DNA of 64,000 bases from Candidatus Xianfuyuplasma coldseepsis (GTDB lineage Bacteria > Bacillota_I > Bacilli_A > Izemoplasmatales > Izemoplasmataceae). Of the stretch, positions 16,914 through 27,699 are shown piece by piece. Numbering within the stretch: position 1 is the stretch's first letter; the number at the start of each line of letters is the position of its first letter. The notes under the pieces were generated by a model, which worked only from the letters and a program-made list of their open reading frames with translations, was not told the DNA's origin and ran no database searches. The translations under genes and the position numbers were made by a program. The stretch lies in the NCBI RefSeq assembly GCF_014023125.1, contig NZ_CP048914.1:186001-250000 (forward strand), written 5' to 3'.

Positions 16914-18677
16914 TCACCTGTCTTTGGATAAGTATTCGAGTAAATTTTGAGCTTGGATATCGGTTAATCCTAACTCTTTTAGTTCTTCAAGTGGTGCCAA
17001 TTTCATTAATTGAACCGACTTGTATTTCTGCAGTAGTTTCTGTTTTGTTACAGGACCAATTTTTGGAATGTCATCCAGGATCGAATGAAACAGTCCTTTG
17101 GATCGAACTTGCTTATGATAATTTATGGCAAAGCGATGCGCTTCATCTTGAATTCGAGTAATGAAATGGAACACATCGGATGTCTTATCGAGTTCGATCT
17201 CTTGAAGATCTTTTGTGAGTAAGTGATTGGTATTGTGCTTGGTATCTTTAACAAGCCCTGCTAGAGGAATATCTAAGTCCAATGAATCAAGAACTTCGTT
17301 TGCGGCGTTTATTTGTTGTAAACCACCATCGACTAATATTAATCCTGGGTGGTCCAAATTATCCATTAATACACGATAATAACGACGATATAGAATTTCC
17401 TTCATCGTGTGGTAATCAGAGGCTTTGTTATCCAGCGTTTTCACCTTGAATTTGCGATATTCTTTTCGTGCCGGTTTTCCATTGATAAAGACCACCATCG
17501 AGCTAACGGCATTTTCACCAAATAGATTCGAGTTATCAAAGGCTTCAATACGGTATGGTGTGCTAATGTTAAGCAACTCACCAAGAGTCTCCATACTAAC
17601 CGTCGTTCGCTCAATATCACGTTTGACAATTTCCGTTTTCTCTTGCAGGGATTGTTCGGCATTTAAAATGGCCAAATTAAGTAGTTTACGCTTTGCACCA
17701 CGTTGCGGTTTGACGATGTTTGTATCAAGATATCGATGGAGTACATCCCCATGAAGTTCTTCCTGTACGAAAATCTCTTTCGGTACAGGTTCCTTACTAT
17801 AAAACTGCGCCAAGTAATTTTCAACGGTTTCTGCAGGATCATCGTAATATTCAAATAATTTCTGATGACGAGCACTGATCTTCCCATTGCGAATGAAAAA
17901 GATTTCAATCGATAATAGATAGTCATTATAATAGAATCCAATGATATCACGATCTTTCATATCATTCAGATTAATCTTTTGACGATTGGTAGTTGTCTTG
18001 ATGCTTTCAATCGTTTTTTTATATTCCTGGGCCCGTTCAAACTCCAGTCGTTCACTCGCCATCAACATCTGTTCCTCTAGTTGTGTAATCGTATGACTAA
18101 TATCCCCACGTAAGAATTGTTTGATTTGTTGAATAATCGGCGCATAATCCTCTTTGGTAATCGACTTAATACATGGTGCGAGACATTGGCCCATGTGATA
18201 ATACAAACACGCTTGTTTTGGCATTGTATCGCATTTCCTGAGAGGATAAATCTTATTCAATAATTTGACGGTATCACGTGCTGCTTTTACATTAGGATAT
18301 GGACCAAATAGAGCCCTCGATTTCTTTTTAATATTTCGTGTTACGACCACTTTGGGGTGTCGTTCATTGGTAATTTCTATGTAGGGATACGTTTTATCAT
18401 CTGTAAGCATGATATTGTATCGTGGATTGTATTTTTTAATCAGATTTAGTTCCAGTAACAACGCATCGAGTTCACTCGATGTCACAATGTATTCAATATC
18501 GGCTATATTCATGATTAAACGCGATGTCTTCGTATCATGGGAACCCGTGAAATACGACGACACTCGTTTTTTTAAACTCTTCGCTTTTCCGACATAGATG
18601 ACAACACCATTCTTATCTTTAAACTGGTAAGAGCCAGGTGCATCCGGCATCATCTTAACTTTGTCTTTGAATGACAT
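16914..18677 (-). CDS. uvrC: UvrABC excinuclease subunit C
   Basis: Nucleotide-excision repair nuclease that cuts on both sides of a lesion. The N-terminal GIY-YIG domain (PGSYQFKDKNGVVIYVGKAK) is followed by a four-cysteine region (CDTMP..CLYYHMGQCLAPC), a UVR motif near 200, the RNase H-like endonuclease domain (RIEAFDNSN, ILVDGGLQQ) and C-terminal helix-hairpin-helix repeats. About 587 aa, normal length. I prefer the ATG at 18677, seven bases after AGGTGA, over a GTG at 18686. Confidence 0.96.
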   Translation of the reverse strand: MSFKDKVKMMPDAPGSYQFKDKNGVVIYVGKAKSLKKRVSSYFTGSHDTKTSRLIMNIADIEYIVTSSELDALLLELNLIKKYNPRYNIMLTDDKTYPYIEITNERHPKVVVTRNIKKKSRALFGPYPNVKAARDTVKLLNKIYPLRKCDTMPKQACLYYHMGQCLAPCIKSITKEDYAPIIQQIKQFLRGDISHTITQLEEQMLMASERLEFERAQEYKKTIESIKTTTNRQKINLNDMKDRDIIGFYYNDYLLSIEIFFIRNGKISARHQKLFEYYDDPAETVENYLAQFYSKEPVPKEIFVQEELHGDVLHRYLDTNIVKPQRGAKRKLLNLAILNAEQSLQEKTEIVKRDIERTTVSMETLGELLNISTPYRIEAFDNSNLFGENAVSSMVVFINGKPARKEYRKFKVKTLDNKASDYHTMKEILYRRYYRVLMDNLDHPGLILVDGGLQQINAANEVLDSLDLDIPLAGLVKDTKHNTNHLLTKDLQEIELDKTSDVFHFITRIQDEAHRFAINYHKQVRSKGLFHSILDDIPKIGPVTKQKLLQKYKSVQLMKLAPLEELKELGLTDIQAQNLLEYLSKDR

Positions 18678-18686
18678 AACGTTCAC

Positions 18687-19277
18687 CTACAATAAACTAC
18701 GATCCTCAAACAAGGCAATATATACACTACGGAATGCACTGAGATAAATGCGGACAAGTTGCGTTGCCGATTCTTCTTTGCCACTGCGGTGCCACCGTGA
18801 TAATAACGTCCAAGTACTACTCGCCATAATGTCAATGATGTAATCTTCGGTTTTTTTATTGGTTTTTAGTAATTGATAGAACCGTTCCTTATAATATTCT
18901 ATAATCTGAACAATGCCCTCTACCATGGTATATTCTAAATTGGTTTTAATGACTGTGTCAATGACTTTTTCTTCTTCATCAATCTTTTTAAAAAAAGCCT
19001 GGATCAGATAAATTTCATCCGTCGTTGCCGGATCATCAAACGCATCCACCAAATCCTGATGAAATTCTTGAAACATCATTCGCACTTTGATGATGACAAT
19101 ATCATCTTTATTTTTGAAATTACGATAAAATGTCGCCCGAGAGATTCCGGCTTTGGCAATAATTTCCGATATCTTGATTTGGTTATAGGGGGTGTGTTCC
19201 AGCAGTTTACTCAACGCCTCAAACGTCCACTCTCTAGTGTACTTCACACGCATATCTATTTTCTCATTATGCAACAT
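18687..19277 (-). CDS. TetR-family transcriptional regulator
   Basis: 196 aa with an N-terminal TetR helix-turn-helix (IKISEIIAKAGISRATFYRN, about 35-54) and a helical ligand domain. It is divergent from the RND pump gene; the 124-bp intergenic region holds two identical 14-bp boxes that could be its operators. A local repressor of the pump is the natural reading. The ATG follows AAGGAGG. Confidence 0.85.
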   Translation of the reverse strand: MLHNEKIDMRVKYTREWTFEALSKLLEHTPYNQIKISEIIAKAGISRATFYRNFKNKDDIVIIKVRMMFQEFHQDLVDAFDDPATTDEIYLIQAFFKKIDEEEKVIDTVIKTNLEYTMVEGIVQIIEYYKERFYQLLKTNKKTEDYIIDIMASSTWTLLSRWHRSGKEESATQLVRIYLSAFRSVYIALFEDRSLL

Positions 19278-19305
19278 AACCGGCCTCCTTGTATCATTAC
19301 TTTTA

Positions 19306-19367
19306 AAACAATTGTATCAAAACTATATTCATTATATCATAAAGGTAGAAGTGAAACAATTGTATCA
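19306..19367. promoter_or_regulatory. Two direct 14-bp repeats, candidate TetR operators
   Basis: AAACAATTGTATCA occurs at 19306-19319 and again at 19354-19367 between the divergent tetR and RND genes. Each copy contains the palindromic hexamer CAATTG. A position on both sides of the intergenic centre suits one site per divergent promoter. Confidence 0.55.
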
Positions 19368-19401
19368 TATTTATATTTTTGTCACAAAAAAGGTGATGTC
19401 T

Positions 19402-22400
19402 ATGAAGTTCTTTTTAGAGCAATTATTTTTACGCAAAAAGCTCTTCTTAATGTTGAGTGTATTTTTATTTATCTGGGGAATCTATAGCTATCTTGTCATT
19501 CCAAAACAGGATATGCCCCAAATCGATACCCCGTATATGGCAATCAGTGTAATCTCTCCTGGATCCTCTGCATCGTTTATCCAAGATCATGCGGTGGTCG
19601 CCATCGAGAACGTTGTCTTACCGTATGAAGATGTTATGGAAGTCCGTAGTTATGTCTATGATAACTACGCACTTATTTATACCGTGTTTTCATATTCCAG
19701 TGACGATCCAGATGCCTTAAGTGAGGATATCTATTCCAAGATTCAATCCTTATCGTTTGATGAGAGCATCACCGATATTACCTATTCGTCTGGTTTCGAT
19801 GATCCACATATCATCTTTAGTGTTCATAGTGATACCTTGACACCAACACAGCTAGAGCAAGTTGCCGCTTCATTCCAAAACACATTATATACAATTGATG
19901 AAATTCAATCGGTAGAAATAAATACCGCCTTCTCCGACGAGGTGGTTATTACATTGAATCAAACACTACTGTCAACCTATCAATTAACGATACTGGACAT
20001 CTATCAGTACCTTTATGCAAATAGTTACAATATTCCTCTTGGTGGAATCAATACGGACGATGGTACAATTACCATCTCTGGCTATCATGTCTACTCGTCC
20101 TTTGAGGAACTTCAGGAACTCATCATTATCCCCTCATCCCCATTGTTGCCAATGGATGTTACATTGGGTGACATCGCTACCATCGACCTTGTGGACACTG
20201 CAGATAAAACGTATCTATTCGATGATGAACAGGCCGTTTTTCTTAGTGTTCAGTTTCATAAAGATATTGATTTTACGACACTCGGAGATGAAGTACTTGC
20301 TGTCAAGCAGGAGTTTTTATCCACAACCGATGCGAGTATTGATGAAATGCTCTTCTTACCCGATTACGTCAACGCTCAAATCAACAGTGTCTTTTACAGT
20401 TTACTGCTCGCCATCGGGATTGTCATGGTCGTCGTCCTCATCGGAATTGGTTTCCGCAATAGTTTACTCGTTGTCATGACCATACCAGTCATCGTATTTG
20501 GTACACTTGGAATCTTATTTATCGCCAATTTTGAGTTGCATAAAATGACGATTGTCGGATTGATCATCTCGATTGGGATGATTGTCGACAACAGCATCGT
20601 CATCACCGAAGGCATCAAGCACAATATCGATTATGGGATGGAGAAAATCAGTGGTGCCAAACAAGCTATTAAAGAGAATATTTTTCCCATCTTAACCTCA
20701 TCATTAACGACGATGGCAGCCTTCTTTGTTATTGTCTTACTGCCTGGATTCTTAGGTCGTATTGTCAGTAGTATGCCGATTACGGTAATTATTACATTAT
20801 CGCTTAGTTTCTTGACAAGTATGATTCTATCTCCTATTCTCGCCGTCTTATTCCTCAAACCAAGCAAACGATTAAAAGTACTCCCATCCATTCATTCTCA
20901 GCGGATATCACAGATGATTGCCAATACGATTCGATTTCCGTATATATGGATTGCATTCAGTATCCTTGTTACAGCAGTATGTACCTACATCGCATTTACC
21001 ACACAACCGATTGATATGTACCCCAATGATGAACGAGCGATGCTTTATGTCGATATTGAGAATGATGTTGTAAATGACAAAACATCAACCCAAGAGATTG
21101 TTGCCGATATCACCGCATTCATTGAAACCAATGCTCAGACCACTCATATTGCCAGCAGTGTTGGTGGCGATCTACCTCACTTTCATTTCAGTGCCCCATG
21201 GGTTACAACGTTGCCTCAATTTGCCCGTATTTTTGTCTCTCTTGATGCAACCGAACAAGAACTACTAGATTATGTCGACGCGCTTGAAATCGCCTTAGAG
21301 GATATCACAGATGTGAAAACAGCCGTTCACATCTTAGAACTAAGTCCTCCCACACCGCCTTTGCGCGTGATGATTTCAGGGGATGACATCGACGAAGTCA
21401 CCACAACGAGCGCATCTCTTTTTGCGGAATTACAAACGTTAGAAGAAGTCAAATCGGATCTAGTTGTTGCCAACGACACCACAGATAAATACGTCGTGGT
21501 TTATGATACCGAGGAAATGGCCCGTTCCTATCTCACCAAAGCAGAAATTGATGGGTTTATTGCCGCCAATGTGAACGGTCTTGATCTTGCTGCATACGAA
21601 TCCAATGATGATATTGTAAACATTCATTTATCAACGTCTTTAACCTCCATTGAAGCATTGCTTCAGCTATCGATCCAAAGCCGTATTACAGATGAATGGA
21701 TCGTACTAGATAACCTGGTTGATATCAACACGATCACCGATTATCATATCATAACACGATACAATGGTGACATTGTCTCGTACATCGATTTATACAATAC
21801 CAATGATGCTTCTATCGATCAACTTCACACCGCAGTGAACGACGTGATTAATGAGACCGATATCAATGGACTTACCATCTCGTACAGTGGTGAGAATGAT
21901 TTATTCCGTGATATTCAAGGAGACTTGATTCAAGCCGCCTTAATCGCTTTATTACTCATTTTCATTATCTTATTTATTCAGTTTAACAATATCGTGAAAC
22001 CACTCATCGTATTAACAACGATCCCTCTATCCTTTTGTGGTAGTTTCTTGTTCTTGCTTATTTTCAATGTTCCGATTACCGCAACCAGTTTAATTGGTAT
22101 GATCAGTTTAATGGGGGTCACCGTAAACACCGGGATTCTCCTCGTCGAGTACATCAGTCGGTTTCACGCCAAGGGATATAGCGTTACCGATGCCTGCGTC
22201 CATGCAGTATTACGTCGTTTCCGACCGATTATGCTCACCAGCATGACGACAATATTGGGATTAATTCCATTATTAATCACTGGCGGTAACTTCTTCCAAC
22301 CGATGGCCATTACCTTTATGGGGGGAATGATTACCTCAACCTTAATTACGATTTTCTTTGTTCCGAGTTTATATACGCTTTTATATCACAAAAAAGACGC

Positions 22401-22404
22401 CTAA
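19402..22404 (+). CDS. RND-family efflux pump (HAE1/SwrC-like)
   Basis: About 1000 aa proton-driven exporter of the AcrB/SwrC type. One N-terminal membrane helix, a large extracytoplasmic loop, a helix cluster (about 330-540) with the motif GMIVDNSIVITEG, a second large loop, and a C-terminal cluster (about 850-1000) with GVTVNTGILLVEYI. The repeated halves are characteristic of RND pumps. I take the ATG at 19402 (MKFFLEQLF) behind AAAGGTGATG. No membrane-fusion or outer-membrane partner is nearby, as in other Gram-positive-type RND pumps. Substrates are unknown. Confidence 0.9.
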   Translation: MKFFLEQLFLRKKLFLMLSVFLFIWGIYSYLVIPKQDMPQIDTPYMAISVISPGSSASFIQDHAVVAIENVVLPYEDVMEVRSYVYDNYALIYTVFSYSSDDPDALSEDIYSKIQSLSFDESITDITYSSGFDDPHIIFSVHSDTLTPTQLEQVAASFQNTLYTIDEIQSVEINTAFSDEVVITLNQTLLSTYQLTILDIYQYLYANSYNIPLGGINTDDGTITISGYHVYSSFEELQELIIIPSSPLLPMDVTLGDIATIDLVDTADKTYLFDDEQAVFLSVQFHKDIDFTTLGDEVLAVKQEFLSTTDASIDEMLFLPDYVNAQINSVFYSLLLAIGIVMVVVLIGIGFRNSLLVVMTIPVIVFGTLGILFIANFELHKMTIVGLIISIGMIVDNSIVITEGIKHNIDYGMEKISGAKQAIKENIFPILTSSLTTMAAFFVIVLLPGFLGRIVSSMPITVIITLSLSFLTSMILSPILAVLFLKPSKRLKVLPSIHSQRISQMIANTIRFPYIWIAFSILVTAVCTYIAFTTQPIDMYPNDERAMLYVDIENDVVNDKTSTQEIVADITAFIETNAQTTHIASSVGGDLPHFHFSAPWVTTLPQFARIFVSLDATEQELLDYVDALEIALEDITDVKTAVHILELSPPTPPLRVMISGDDIDEVTTTSASLFAELQTLEEVKSDLVVANDTTDKYVVVYDTEEMARSYLTKAEIDGFIAANVNGLDLAAYESNDDIVNIHLSTSLTSIEALLQLSIQSRITDEWIVLDNLVDINTITDYHIITRYNGDIVSYIDLYNTNDASIDQLHTAVNDVINETDINGLTISYSGENDLFRDIQGDLIQAALIALLLIFIILFIQFNNIVKPLIVLTTIPLSFCGSFLFLLIFNVPITATSLIGMISLMGVTVNTGILLVEYISRFHAKGYSVTDACVHAVLRRFRPIMLTSMTTILGLIPLLITGGNFFQPMAITFMGGMITSTLITIFFVPSLYTLLYHKKDA

Positions 22405-22411
22405 GCGTCTT
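22389..22411 (-). terminator. Terminator of the DUF2500-like gene
   Basis: Hairpin AAGACGC-CTAA-GCGTCTT spans the RND stop codon. On the minus strand it ends in a T-run, so it mainly serves the convergent gene. Confidence 0.7.
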
Positions 22412-23175
22412 CACCATTTATGGAACTCTGGATGATATTTCGCAATGATATCCTCTCCTTTAAAGAAGGTTTCAATCACATCTTTTACGGTTTCAATATC
22501 GTAAAAAACAGCTTGATAGGATCCTTCTTTTTTCGGATCTGGAATATCCATTACAATATCGGTGCTGTAGCCATCGTTTGCGAACTGAATCACTTGTCGC
22601 TCATTATCCAGTCCACAAAAGTTATCGGTGCTATTATCGTAGATTTGCTCGATGACAGTGAAGATTTGGTCCTTGTTGGCTTTGATGGCTTGATCGGTTG
22701 GGATTATCATATTAATCGAAGGCATACTCACATAGAAATATACGTCACTGGATACATCACCCTCTAGATACGGTGCATCCGCAATCCGTTGTTGGCGCCT
22801 CGCTTCTTCATGTTGTGGAAGATGCGTAAACGACAGCAATTTGTTCCCATGATACCGTAAATCCCCATACATCCCTTGAATCAAACGATACAAGTCTTTT
22901 TGCTTTACATTGAGTTTAATGTACTGATCTTTATCCGTATGAAAAATGATACTTAAACGACTCGCTCCGAGATGATGGGGATCATAGATTTGTGCTCCTT
23001 CTGGCAGTTGTCCCTGTTCTCCGATGACTTCTGCACGAATCGTGACGGGTTCAATTGCATTGATTTTTGAACTGTTTTTCATCATAACAACGACCGCAAT
23101 CATCACCGCTGCGATACTCACAATGAAGACAAAACCAGCAAGATATAATAACCACATATCAATCACATCCTTCAT
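22411..23175 (-). CDS. Membrane-anchored DUF2500-like protein
   Basis: 254 aa. One N-terminal membrane helix (about 7-31) is followed by a beta-rich region resembling DUF2500 (IRAEVIGEQ..., SRLSIIFHTDKDQYIKLNV, GDLRYHGNKLLSFT). The C-terminal half (about 130-254) I do not recognise. It stands alone between the RND pump and a MATE exporter, convergent with the first. Function unknown. Confidence 0.6.
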   Translation of the reverse strand: MKDVIDMWLLYLAGFVFIVSIAAVMIAVVVMMKNSSKINAIEPVTIRAEVIGEQGQLPEGAQIYDPHHLGASRLSIIFHTDKDQYIKLNVKQKDLYRLIQGMYGDLRYHGNKLLSFTHLPQHEEARRQQRIADAPYLEGDVSSDVYFYVSMPSINMIIPTDQAIKANKDQIFTVIEQIYDNSTDNFCGLDNERQVIQFANDGYSTDIVMDIPDPKKEGSYQAVFYDIETVKDVIETFFKGEDIIAKYHPEFHKW

Positions 23176-23276
23176 GATTTATTATACGCTATTTTAATTT
23201 CTTTTTAAAATTGTTTCTAATTAGTTTACAAAGATTTTATCAGTGTTATAATTATGTATTGAAAGAGGTACTGCTT

Positions 23277-24689
23277 ATGACGACTGATGATAAAAAACGA
23301 TATTTGATATTAAAAGACCCGAATATAGTAAAAGGGATTCTTTTGCTATCCTTACCGTTAATGATTAATAATTTTATGCGTGTCTTCCATGATCTGGTAG
23401 ATACGTATTTTGTTGGAAAAATTCCGGGTTATTCAGCGGAAGCAATTAGTTCGATTAGTGCAACCTTTCCGATTACATTTACCTATGTTGCCCTTGGTAT
23501 TGGTCTTAGTATTGCTGGAACGGCACTCATTTCCCAGTATTATGGGAATGGCCAATTTGATACAGCTCGAAAATATGCGACAAACCTACTCGTTATTAGC
23601 TTAGGTATCGGTTTATTCTTAAATGTTGTATCGTACTTCTTGGCTCCCTACATCTTTGATTGGATGGGGACAACCGGTTATGTCTACGACAATTCGGTAA
23701 AATACATCCAAATTCGATCGTTTGAGTTGGTGCCAATCTTTATCTTTTTTGCCTTTCGTGCAATTCGTCAAGCGAGTGGTGATACGATTATTCCGACGTA
23801 TCTCGGAGTTAGCGCAATTGTTCTAAATATCATTTTGACACCCATACTGGTACTCGATCAAATTTCGTTGTTTGATAGTTTAACGATAACTGGAGCTGGT
23901 TTAGGTGTTCCTGGAGCTGCATACGCAACGTTAATCGCCAATACGTTATTACTTCCAATTGGAATTGTCATCTTGTTCAAATCCAAAACAGGTGTAACGA
24001 TTACGATGCAGTATGCAATTCCCGAACGCTTGGCTTCCAAAGACATTATTACCACGGCAATTCCTGCTTCCTTAGGACAGGCATTGACAGCGATTGGGTT
24101 TGCTGTGTTAAATACCTTTATTATCGATTATGGGGTCAATACCTATTCCGCCTTTAGTGTTGGTAACCGGATCAGTAGTCTCTTCTTGATGCCGGTTATG
24201 GCCATCGGTGGAATCATGAGTAGTTACATCGGCCAAAATATCGGGAACTTCAATCCCGAACGAGCAAAAAAAGCATTCCGTCAGGGAATGCTGGCCTCGA
24301 TTATCATTATGGCTGTGCTTAGTGTCATTGGCTTAACAATACGAAGTACAATGGTCTCTTGGTTCTTAGCCGAAGAACCAGAAGCCATGGCATTATCCAT
24401 CGAGTATACACTATACTTGTTTATGGGTCTACCGTTGATGGCGATTTTCCAAGCATACATCGGTTTATACAATGGATCAGGATTAACCATCTATACGTTA
24501 CTAATTGGGATTTCTCGATTATGGGGTTTGCGGATTCCATTCATTGTCTTGTTCAAAAACTTCACCGACTTAGGTCCGAGTGGAATCTGGTATGCAATGT
24601 TACTCAGTAATTTGTTTATCGCCTTTATTGGATACTTCTTTATGAAACGAATCAAATACGAACCAAAAATTCGAGCTGCAGTTACCTAA
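23277..24689 (+). CDS. MATE-family multidrug/sodium exporter
   Basis: About 470 aa with twelve predicted membrane helices in two homologous halves. The opening KGILLLSLPLMINNFMRVFHDLVDTYFVG is the standard MATE start, and the halves repeat SGDTIIPTYLGV/NGSGLTIYT-type motifs. The start is the ATG at 23277 (MTTDDKKRY) behind AAAGAGG. It probably exports cationic compounds using an ion gradient; substrate not inferable. Confidence 0.92.
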   Translation: MTTDDKKRYLILKDPNIVKGILLLSLPLMINNFMRVFHDLVDTYFVGKIPGYSAEAISSISATFPITFTYVALGIGLSIAGTALISQYYGNGQFDTARKYATNLLVISLGIGLFLNVVSYFLAPYIFDWMGTTGYVYDNSVKYIQIRSFELVPIFIFFAFRAIRQASGDTIIPTYLGVSAIVLNIILTPILVLDQISLFDSLTITGAGLGVPGAAYATLIANTLLLPIGIVILFKSKTGVTITMQYAIPERLASKDIITTAIPASLGQALTAIGFAVLNTFIIDYGVNTYSAFSVGNRISSLFLMPVMAIGGIMSSYIGQNIGNFNPERAKKAFRQGMLASIIIMAVLSVIGLTIRSTMVSWFLAEEPEAMALSIEYTLYLFMGLPLMAIFQAYIGLYNGSGLTIYTLLIGISRLWGLRIPFIVLFKNFTDLGPSGIWYAMLLSNLFIAFIGYFFMKRIKYEPKIRAAVT

Positions 24690-24710
24690 CCCACAAATGT
24701 GGGTTTTTTT
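24688..24710 (+). terminator. Terminator after the MATE gene
   Basis: Stem AACCCACA-aa-TGTGGGTT followed by seven T residues, directly at the stop codon. Confidence 0.85.
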
Positions 24711-24766
24711 ATTGGGTGTAATTCAGTTTTCTGTGATATAATAAAGGGAAATCGGAGGTGAATCCA

Positions 24767-25519
24767 ATGTTTTTTGAAACGTTTTTCGGACATGATATTG
24801 ACTTTAGTAAGGCAGCAACAATGTTTTCCATTCACCATGCGATTTATATGTTTTCTGCAGTATTGACGATTGTCTTTATTAAAAAGTATGCGAAGAAAAT
24901 TAGAAATCATCCAAGAGAACCACAAATTCGCAAGATAGTTGTATGGTTCTTGATTTTCATGGAAATCGTCTATCATCTCCATAATTGGAGTTATCCACGA
25001 TTTAGTATCCCTCTGCACATCTGTAGTTTTGCGGTGTTCATGAGTATTTATGTCCTTAATACCAACAGTAAAAAAGTGTATAACTACTTATTCTTCTTTG
25101 GAACACTTGGTGGGATTATGGCCCTCACATTCCCTAATTCATGGGGCTATACGTATCTGAATTTTCGTTATTATCATTTCTTAATCTTACATAATGTATT
25201 AATCGGTGTATCGCTCTATTACTATTTTGCCTATGATTATCGTATTACCTATCGCACGTTACTTAATGTCTATCGAACGGTATTGATTCTTGCTATATTC
25301 ATTCATTTATTCAATCTCACATTTATTCATTTCGGGTATGATTCGAACTACTGGTTCATTACCTATATCCCTCAAGTTGTCGATGGATTCTTTACCAATT
25401 ATCCCGTCTACATACTCACATTTTTATCGGCTGTTTTTGTATCGATGAACATATTATTCTTTGTCACCCATCAAGATCAAATTCCCTTATTATTCCAAAA
25501 AAAATCACTCGACGAGTGA
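24767..25519 (+). CDS. YwaF/TMEM164-type integral membrane protein
   Basis: About 250 aa with six to seven predicted membrane helices. A central HLHNWSYPRFSIPLHICSFA block carries the histidines and conserved Pro-Leu-His-x-Cys seen in the YwaF (TIGR02206) and eukaryotic TMEM164 group. Function in bacteria is not established. The ATG at 24767 is used, behind CGGAGGTG. An extended -10 (TGATATAAT, ending 24742) precedes it. It is convergent with rbfA. Confidence 0.75.
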   Translation: MFFETFFGHDIDFSKAATMFSIHHAIYMFSAVLTIVFIKKYAKKIRNHPREPQIRKIVVWFLIFMEIVYHLHNWSYPRFSIPLHICSFAVFMSIYVLNTNSKKVYNYLFFFGTLGGIMALTFPNSWGYTYLNFRYYHFLILHNVLIGVSLYYYFAYDYRITYRTLLNVYRTVLILAIFIHLFNLTFIHFGYDSNYWFITYIPQVVDGFFTNYPVYILTFLSAVFVSMNILFFVTHQDQIPLLFQKKSLDE

Positions 25520-25530
25520 TTTTTATTTTT
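25497..25530. terminator. Bidirectional terminator between ywaF-like gene and rbfA
   Basis: AAAAATCACTCG paired with CGAGTGATTTTT has A/T tracts on both sides, serving both convergent genes. Confidence 0.8.
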
Positions 25531-25861
25531 TTAGAACGTTTTTTAATCCTTGTTCAATACGATTCCCATACTCCAATGATTCATCATACTTGAACATCAA
25601 TTCCGGTACTTTGCGCATCTTAACTCTTTGCGCCAATTTGGAACGGACAAAGCCTTTGGAGCGTTCTAACGCTTTATGTGCCGCTTGTTTCTTTTCGTCT
25701 TTTCCTAAGATTGTATAGTAGATTGTTAAGTAACTATAATCATTGGTTAAGCGTACTTCGGTAATCGTCATGAAGCCAATGGCGTCATCTTTTACTTCTC
25801 GCCGATAAATATCGGTTAAACTGCGAAGGATTGTGGTTTGTAGATGTTCGAGTTTACTCAC
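25523..25861 (-). CDS. rbfA: Ribosome-binding factor A
   Basis: 112-aa KH-fold 30S maturation factor. The [19 protein letters not shown]-terminal block and [23 protein letters not shown] are characteristic. It starts at a GTG that overlaps the infB stop by 4 bp and ends the operon. Confidence 0.93.
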   Translation of the reverse strand: MSKLEHLQTTILRSLTDIYRREVKDDAIGFMTITEVRLTNDYSYLTIYYTILGKDEKKQAAHKALERSKGFVRSKLAQRVKMRKVPELMFKYDESLEYGNRIEQGLKNVLKK

Positions 25862-27678
25862 TTACGAGGAATCTCTCGTTCAACCGATGCCTCAATGACA
25901 TCGCCGACTTTTACGTCGTTGAATTTTTCAATCATGATTCCACATTCATATCCTTCACGTACTTCTTTGACATCATCTTTAAATCGTTTTAAGGATGACA
26001 TTTGGCCTTCAAAGATAACCACTCCATCACGCAGAACACGGACTAAACTATTGCGTTCAATCGTACCATCGGTGACGTAACATCCAGCGACGGTTCCGAC
26101 TTTCGATATTTTAAACGTATCGCGAACTTCCGCTTGTCCGGTAACCACTTCTTCAAAGATGGGATCGAGCATACCTGTTAGTGCGGCCTCAACTTCTTCT
26201 AAGGCTTTATATATAATATTGTACAGGCGAATGTCGACGCCTTTTTCTTTGGCTAAATCACGGACACTTGAGCGTGGACGCACATTGAATCCCATAATGA
26301 TAGCGTTACTCGCAAGAGCAAGCGTGACATCGGTTTCTGTGATGGTTCCAACACTACTGCGGATAATATCAATTTTAGCACCCTCTACTTCAATTTTTTC
26401 AAGGGAAGCTTTTAAGGCTTCAATACTTCCGTGGGTGTCTCCTTTAATGACGATCCGCAATTCTTTTAAGTCGCCTTCACTCATTTGACTGAAAAGTTCT
26501 TCTAAGGATACGGCTTTTCCGACACCGCGTTCTTCGGCCCATGCACGATGCGTTCTCTCTTCCGAAATCAAGCGAGCGCGACGTTCATCTTGGAATACCA
26601 TGAACGAGTCTCCCGCCTGGGGAACATCGTTTAGTCCAGTAACCTCAACGGCTTTACTTGGCATCGCCACATCCATTCGGACATTTTGATCGTCCACCAT
26701 TGCCCGAACACGACCATAGGTATTTCCGGCCACTAAAATGTCGCCAACTTTCAATGATCCATTGGCAACCAATAACGTTGCGACCGGTCCTTTTCCTTTA
26801 TCGAGTTTGGATTCGATAACGGTACCGCTTGCTAAGCGATTCGGATTGGCTTTGTATTCTTCCATCTCCGCGGTTAATTGAATCATCTCAAGCAGATTAT
26901 CGACACCTTCACCTGTCAAGGCGGATAAATTACAGAATATCGTTTCTCCTCCCCATTCTTCAGGGACAAGGTTGTATTCGGTTAACTCTTGTTTGACTTT
27001 GTCGGGGTTGACACCGACTTTGTCGATTTTATTAACAGCAACAATGATCGGAACATCCGCTGCTTTGGCATGGTCGATGGCTTCTTTGGTTTGTGGCATC
27101 ACACCATCATCTGCAGCAACGACTAAAATCGTTATATCGGTAACCTGGGCACCGCGTGCACGCATTTCGGTAAATGCCGCATGTCCTGGGGTATCAATAA
27201 ACGTAATTAACTTGCCATTTTTCTTGACTTGATATGCTCCAATATGTTGAGTAATCCCACCCGCTTCACCTTCGGTAACACGGCTGTTTCGGATGGTATC
27301 TAATAATGTCGTTTTCCCATGGTCTACATGTCCCATGATGGTAACAACAGGAGGTCTCTCAACGAGATCCTCTTCGGTATCGACGATGTCGATTTCATCA
27401 AAACGAGTTAAGTCCGTTACTTGTTCGTCTTCGAGTTCACGTCCGAACTCAATTGCGAGTAATTCTACGGTTTCTCGATCGACAGTTTGGGTTTGATTAG
27501 CCATAATCCCCGCCATCATAAGTTTCTTGATGACAGCAGATGTTTTTACGCCCAACCCTTCCGCGATATCGGCAACCGTCATATCCGGTGAATAATATAG
27601 TACACCTTCTGTTTTTTCCTGCGTAGCAACCGGTATGTTCGATTTACGCGAATCTTGTTTTTTTGACTTTCTAGCCAT
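25858..27678 (-). CDS. infB: Translation initiation factor IF-2
   Basis: GTPase that brings initiator tRNA to the 30S subunit. The order is a short basic N-terminus, an IF2_N domain (about 30-80), the G domain with [12 protein letters not shown] (about 116), DTPGHAAF and NKIDK, then domains II-IV. 606 aa is short compared with about 700 in Bacillus, because the long variable N-terminal extension is almost absent, as in Mollicutes and relatives. Confidence 0.97.
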   Translation of the reverse strand: MARKSKKQDSRKSNIPVATQEKTEGVLYYSPDMTVADIAEGLGVKTSAVIKKLMMAGIMANQTQTVDRETVELLAIEFGRELEDEQVTDLTRFDEIDIVDTEEDLVERPPVVTIMGHVDHGKTTLLDTIRNSRVTEGEAGGITQHIGAYQVKKNGKLITFIDTPGHAAFTEMRARGAQVTDITILVVAADDGVMPQTKEAIDHAKAADVPIIVAVNKIDKVGVNPDKVKQELTEYNLVPEEWGGETIFCNLSALTGEGVDNLLEMIQLTAEMEEYKANPNRLASGTVIESKLDKGKGPVATLLVANGSLKVGDILVAGNTYGRVRAMVDDQNVRMDVAMPSKAVEVTGLNDVPQAGDSFMVFQDERRARLISEERTHRAWAEERGVGKAVSLEELFSQMSEGDLKELRIVIKGDTHGSIEALKASLEKIEVEGAKIDIIRSSVGTITETDVTLALASNAIIMGFNVRPRSSVRDLAKEKGVDIRLYNIIYKALEEVEAALTGMLDPIFEEVVTGQAEVRDTFKISKVGTVAGCYVTDGTIERNSLVRVLRDGVVIFEGQMSSLKRFKDDVKEVREGYECGIMIEKFNDVKVGDVIEASVEREIPRK

Positions 27679-27699
27679 ACAAACACCTCTTTTTCTTTA

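Noticed and set aside
24686-25018. Minus-strand frame of 110 codons opposite the YwaF-like gene
   Set aside because: Antisense to a membrane protein with good start signals; the translation shows no family features.
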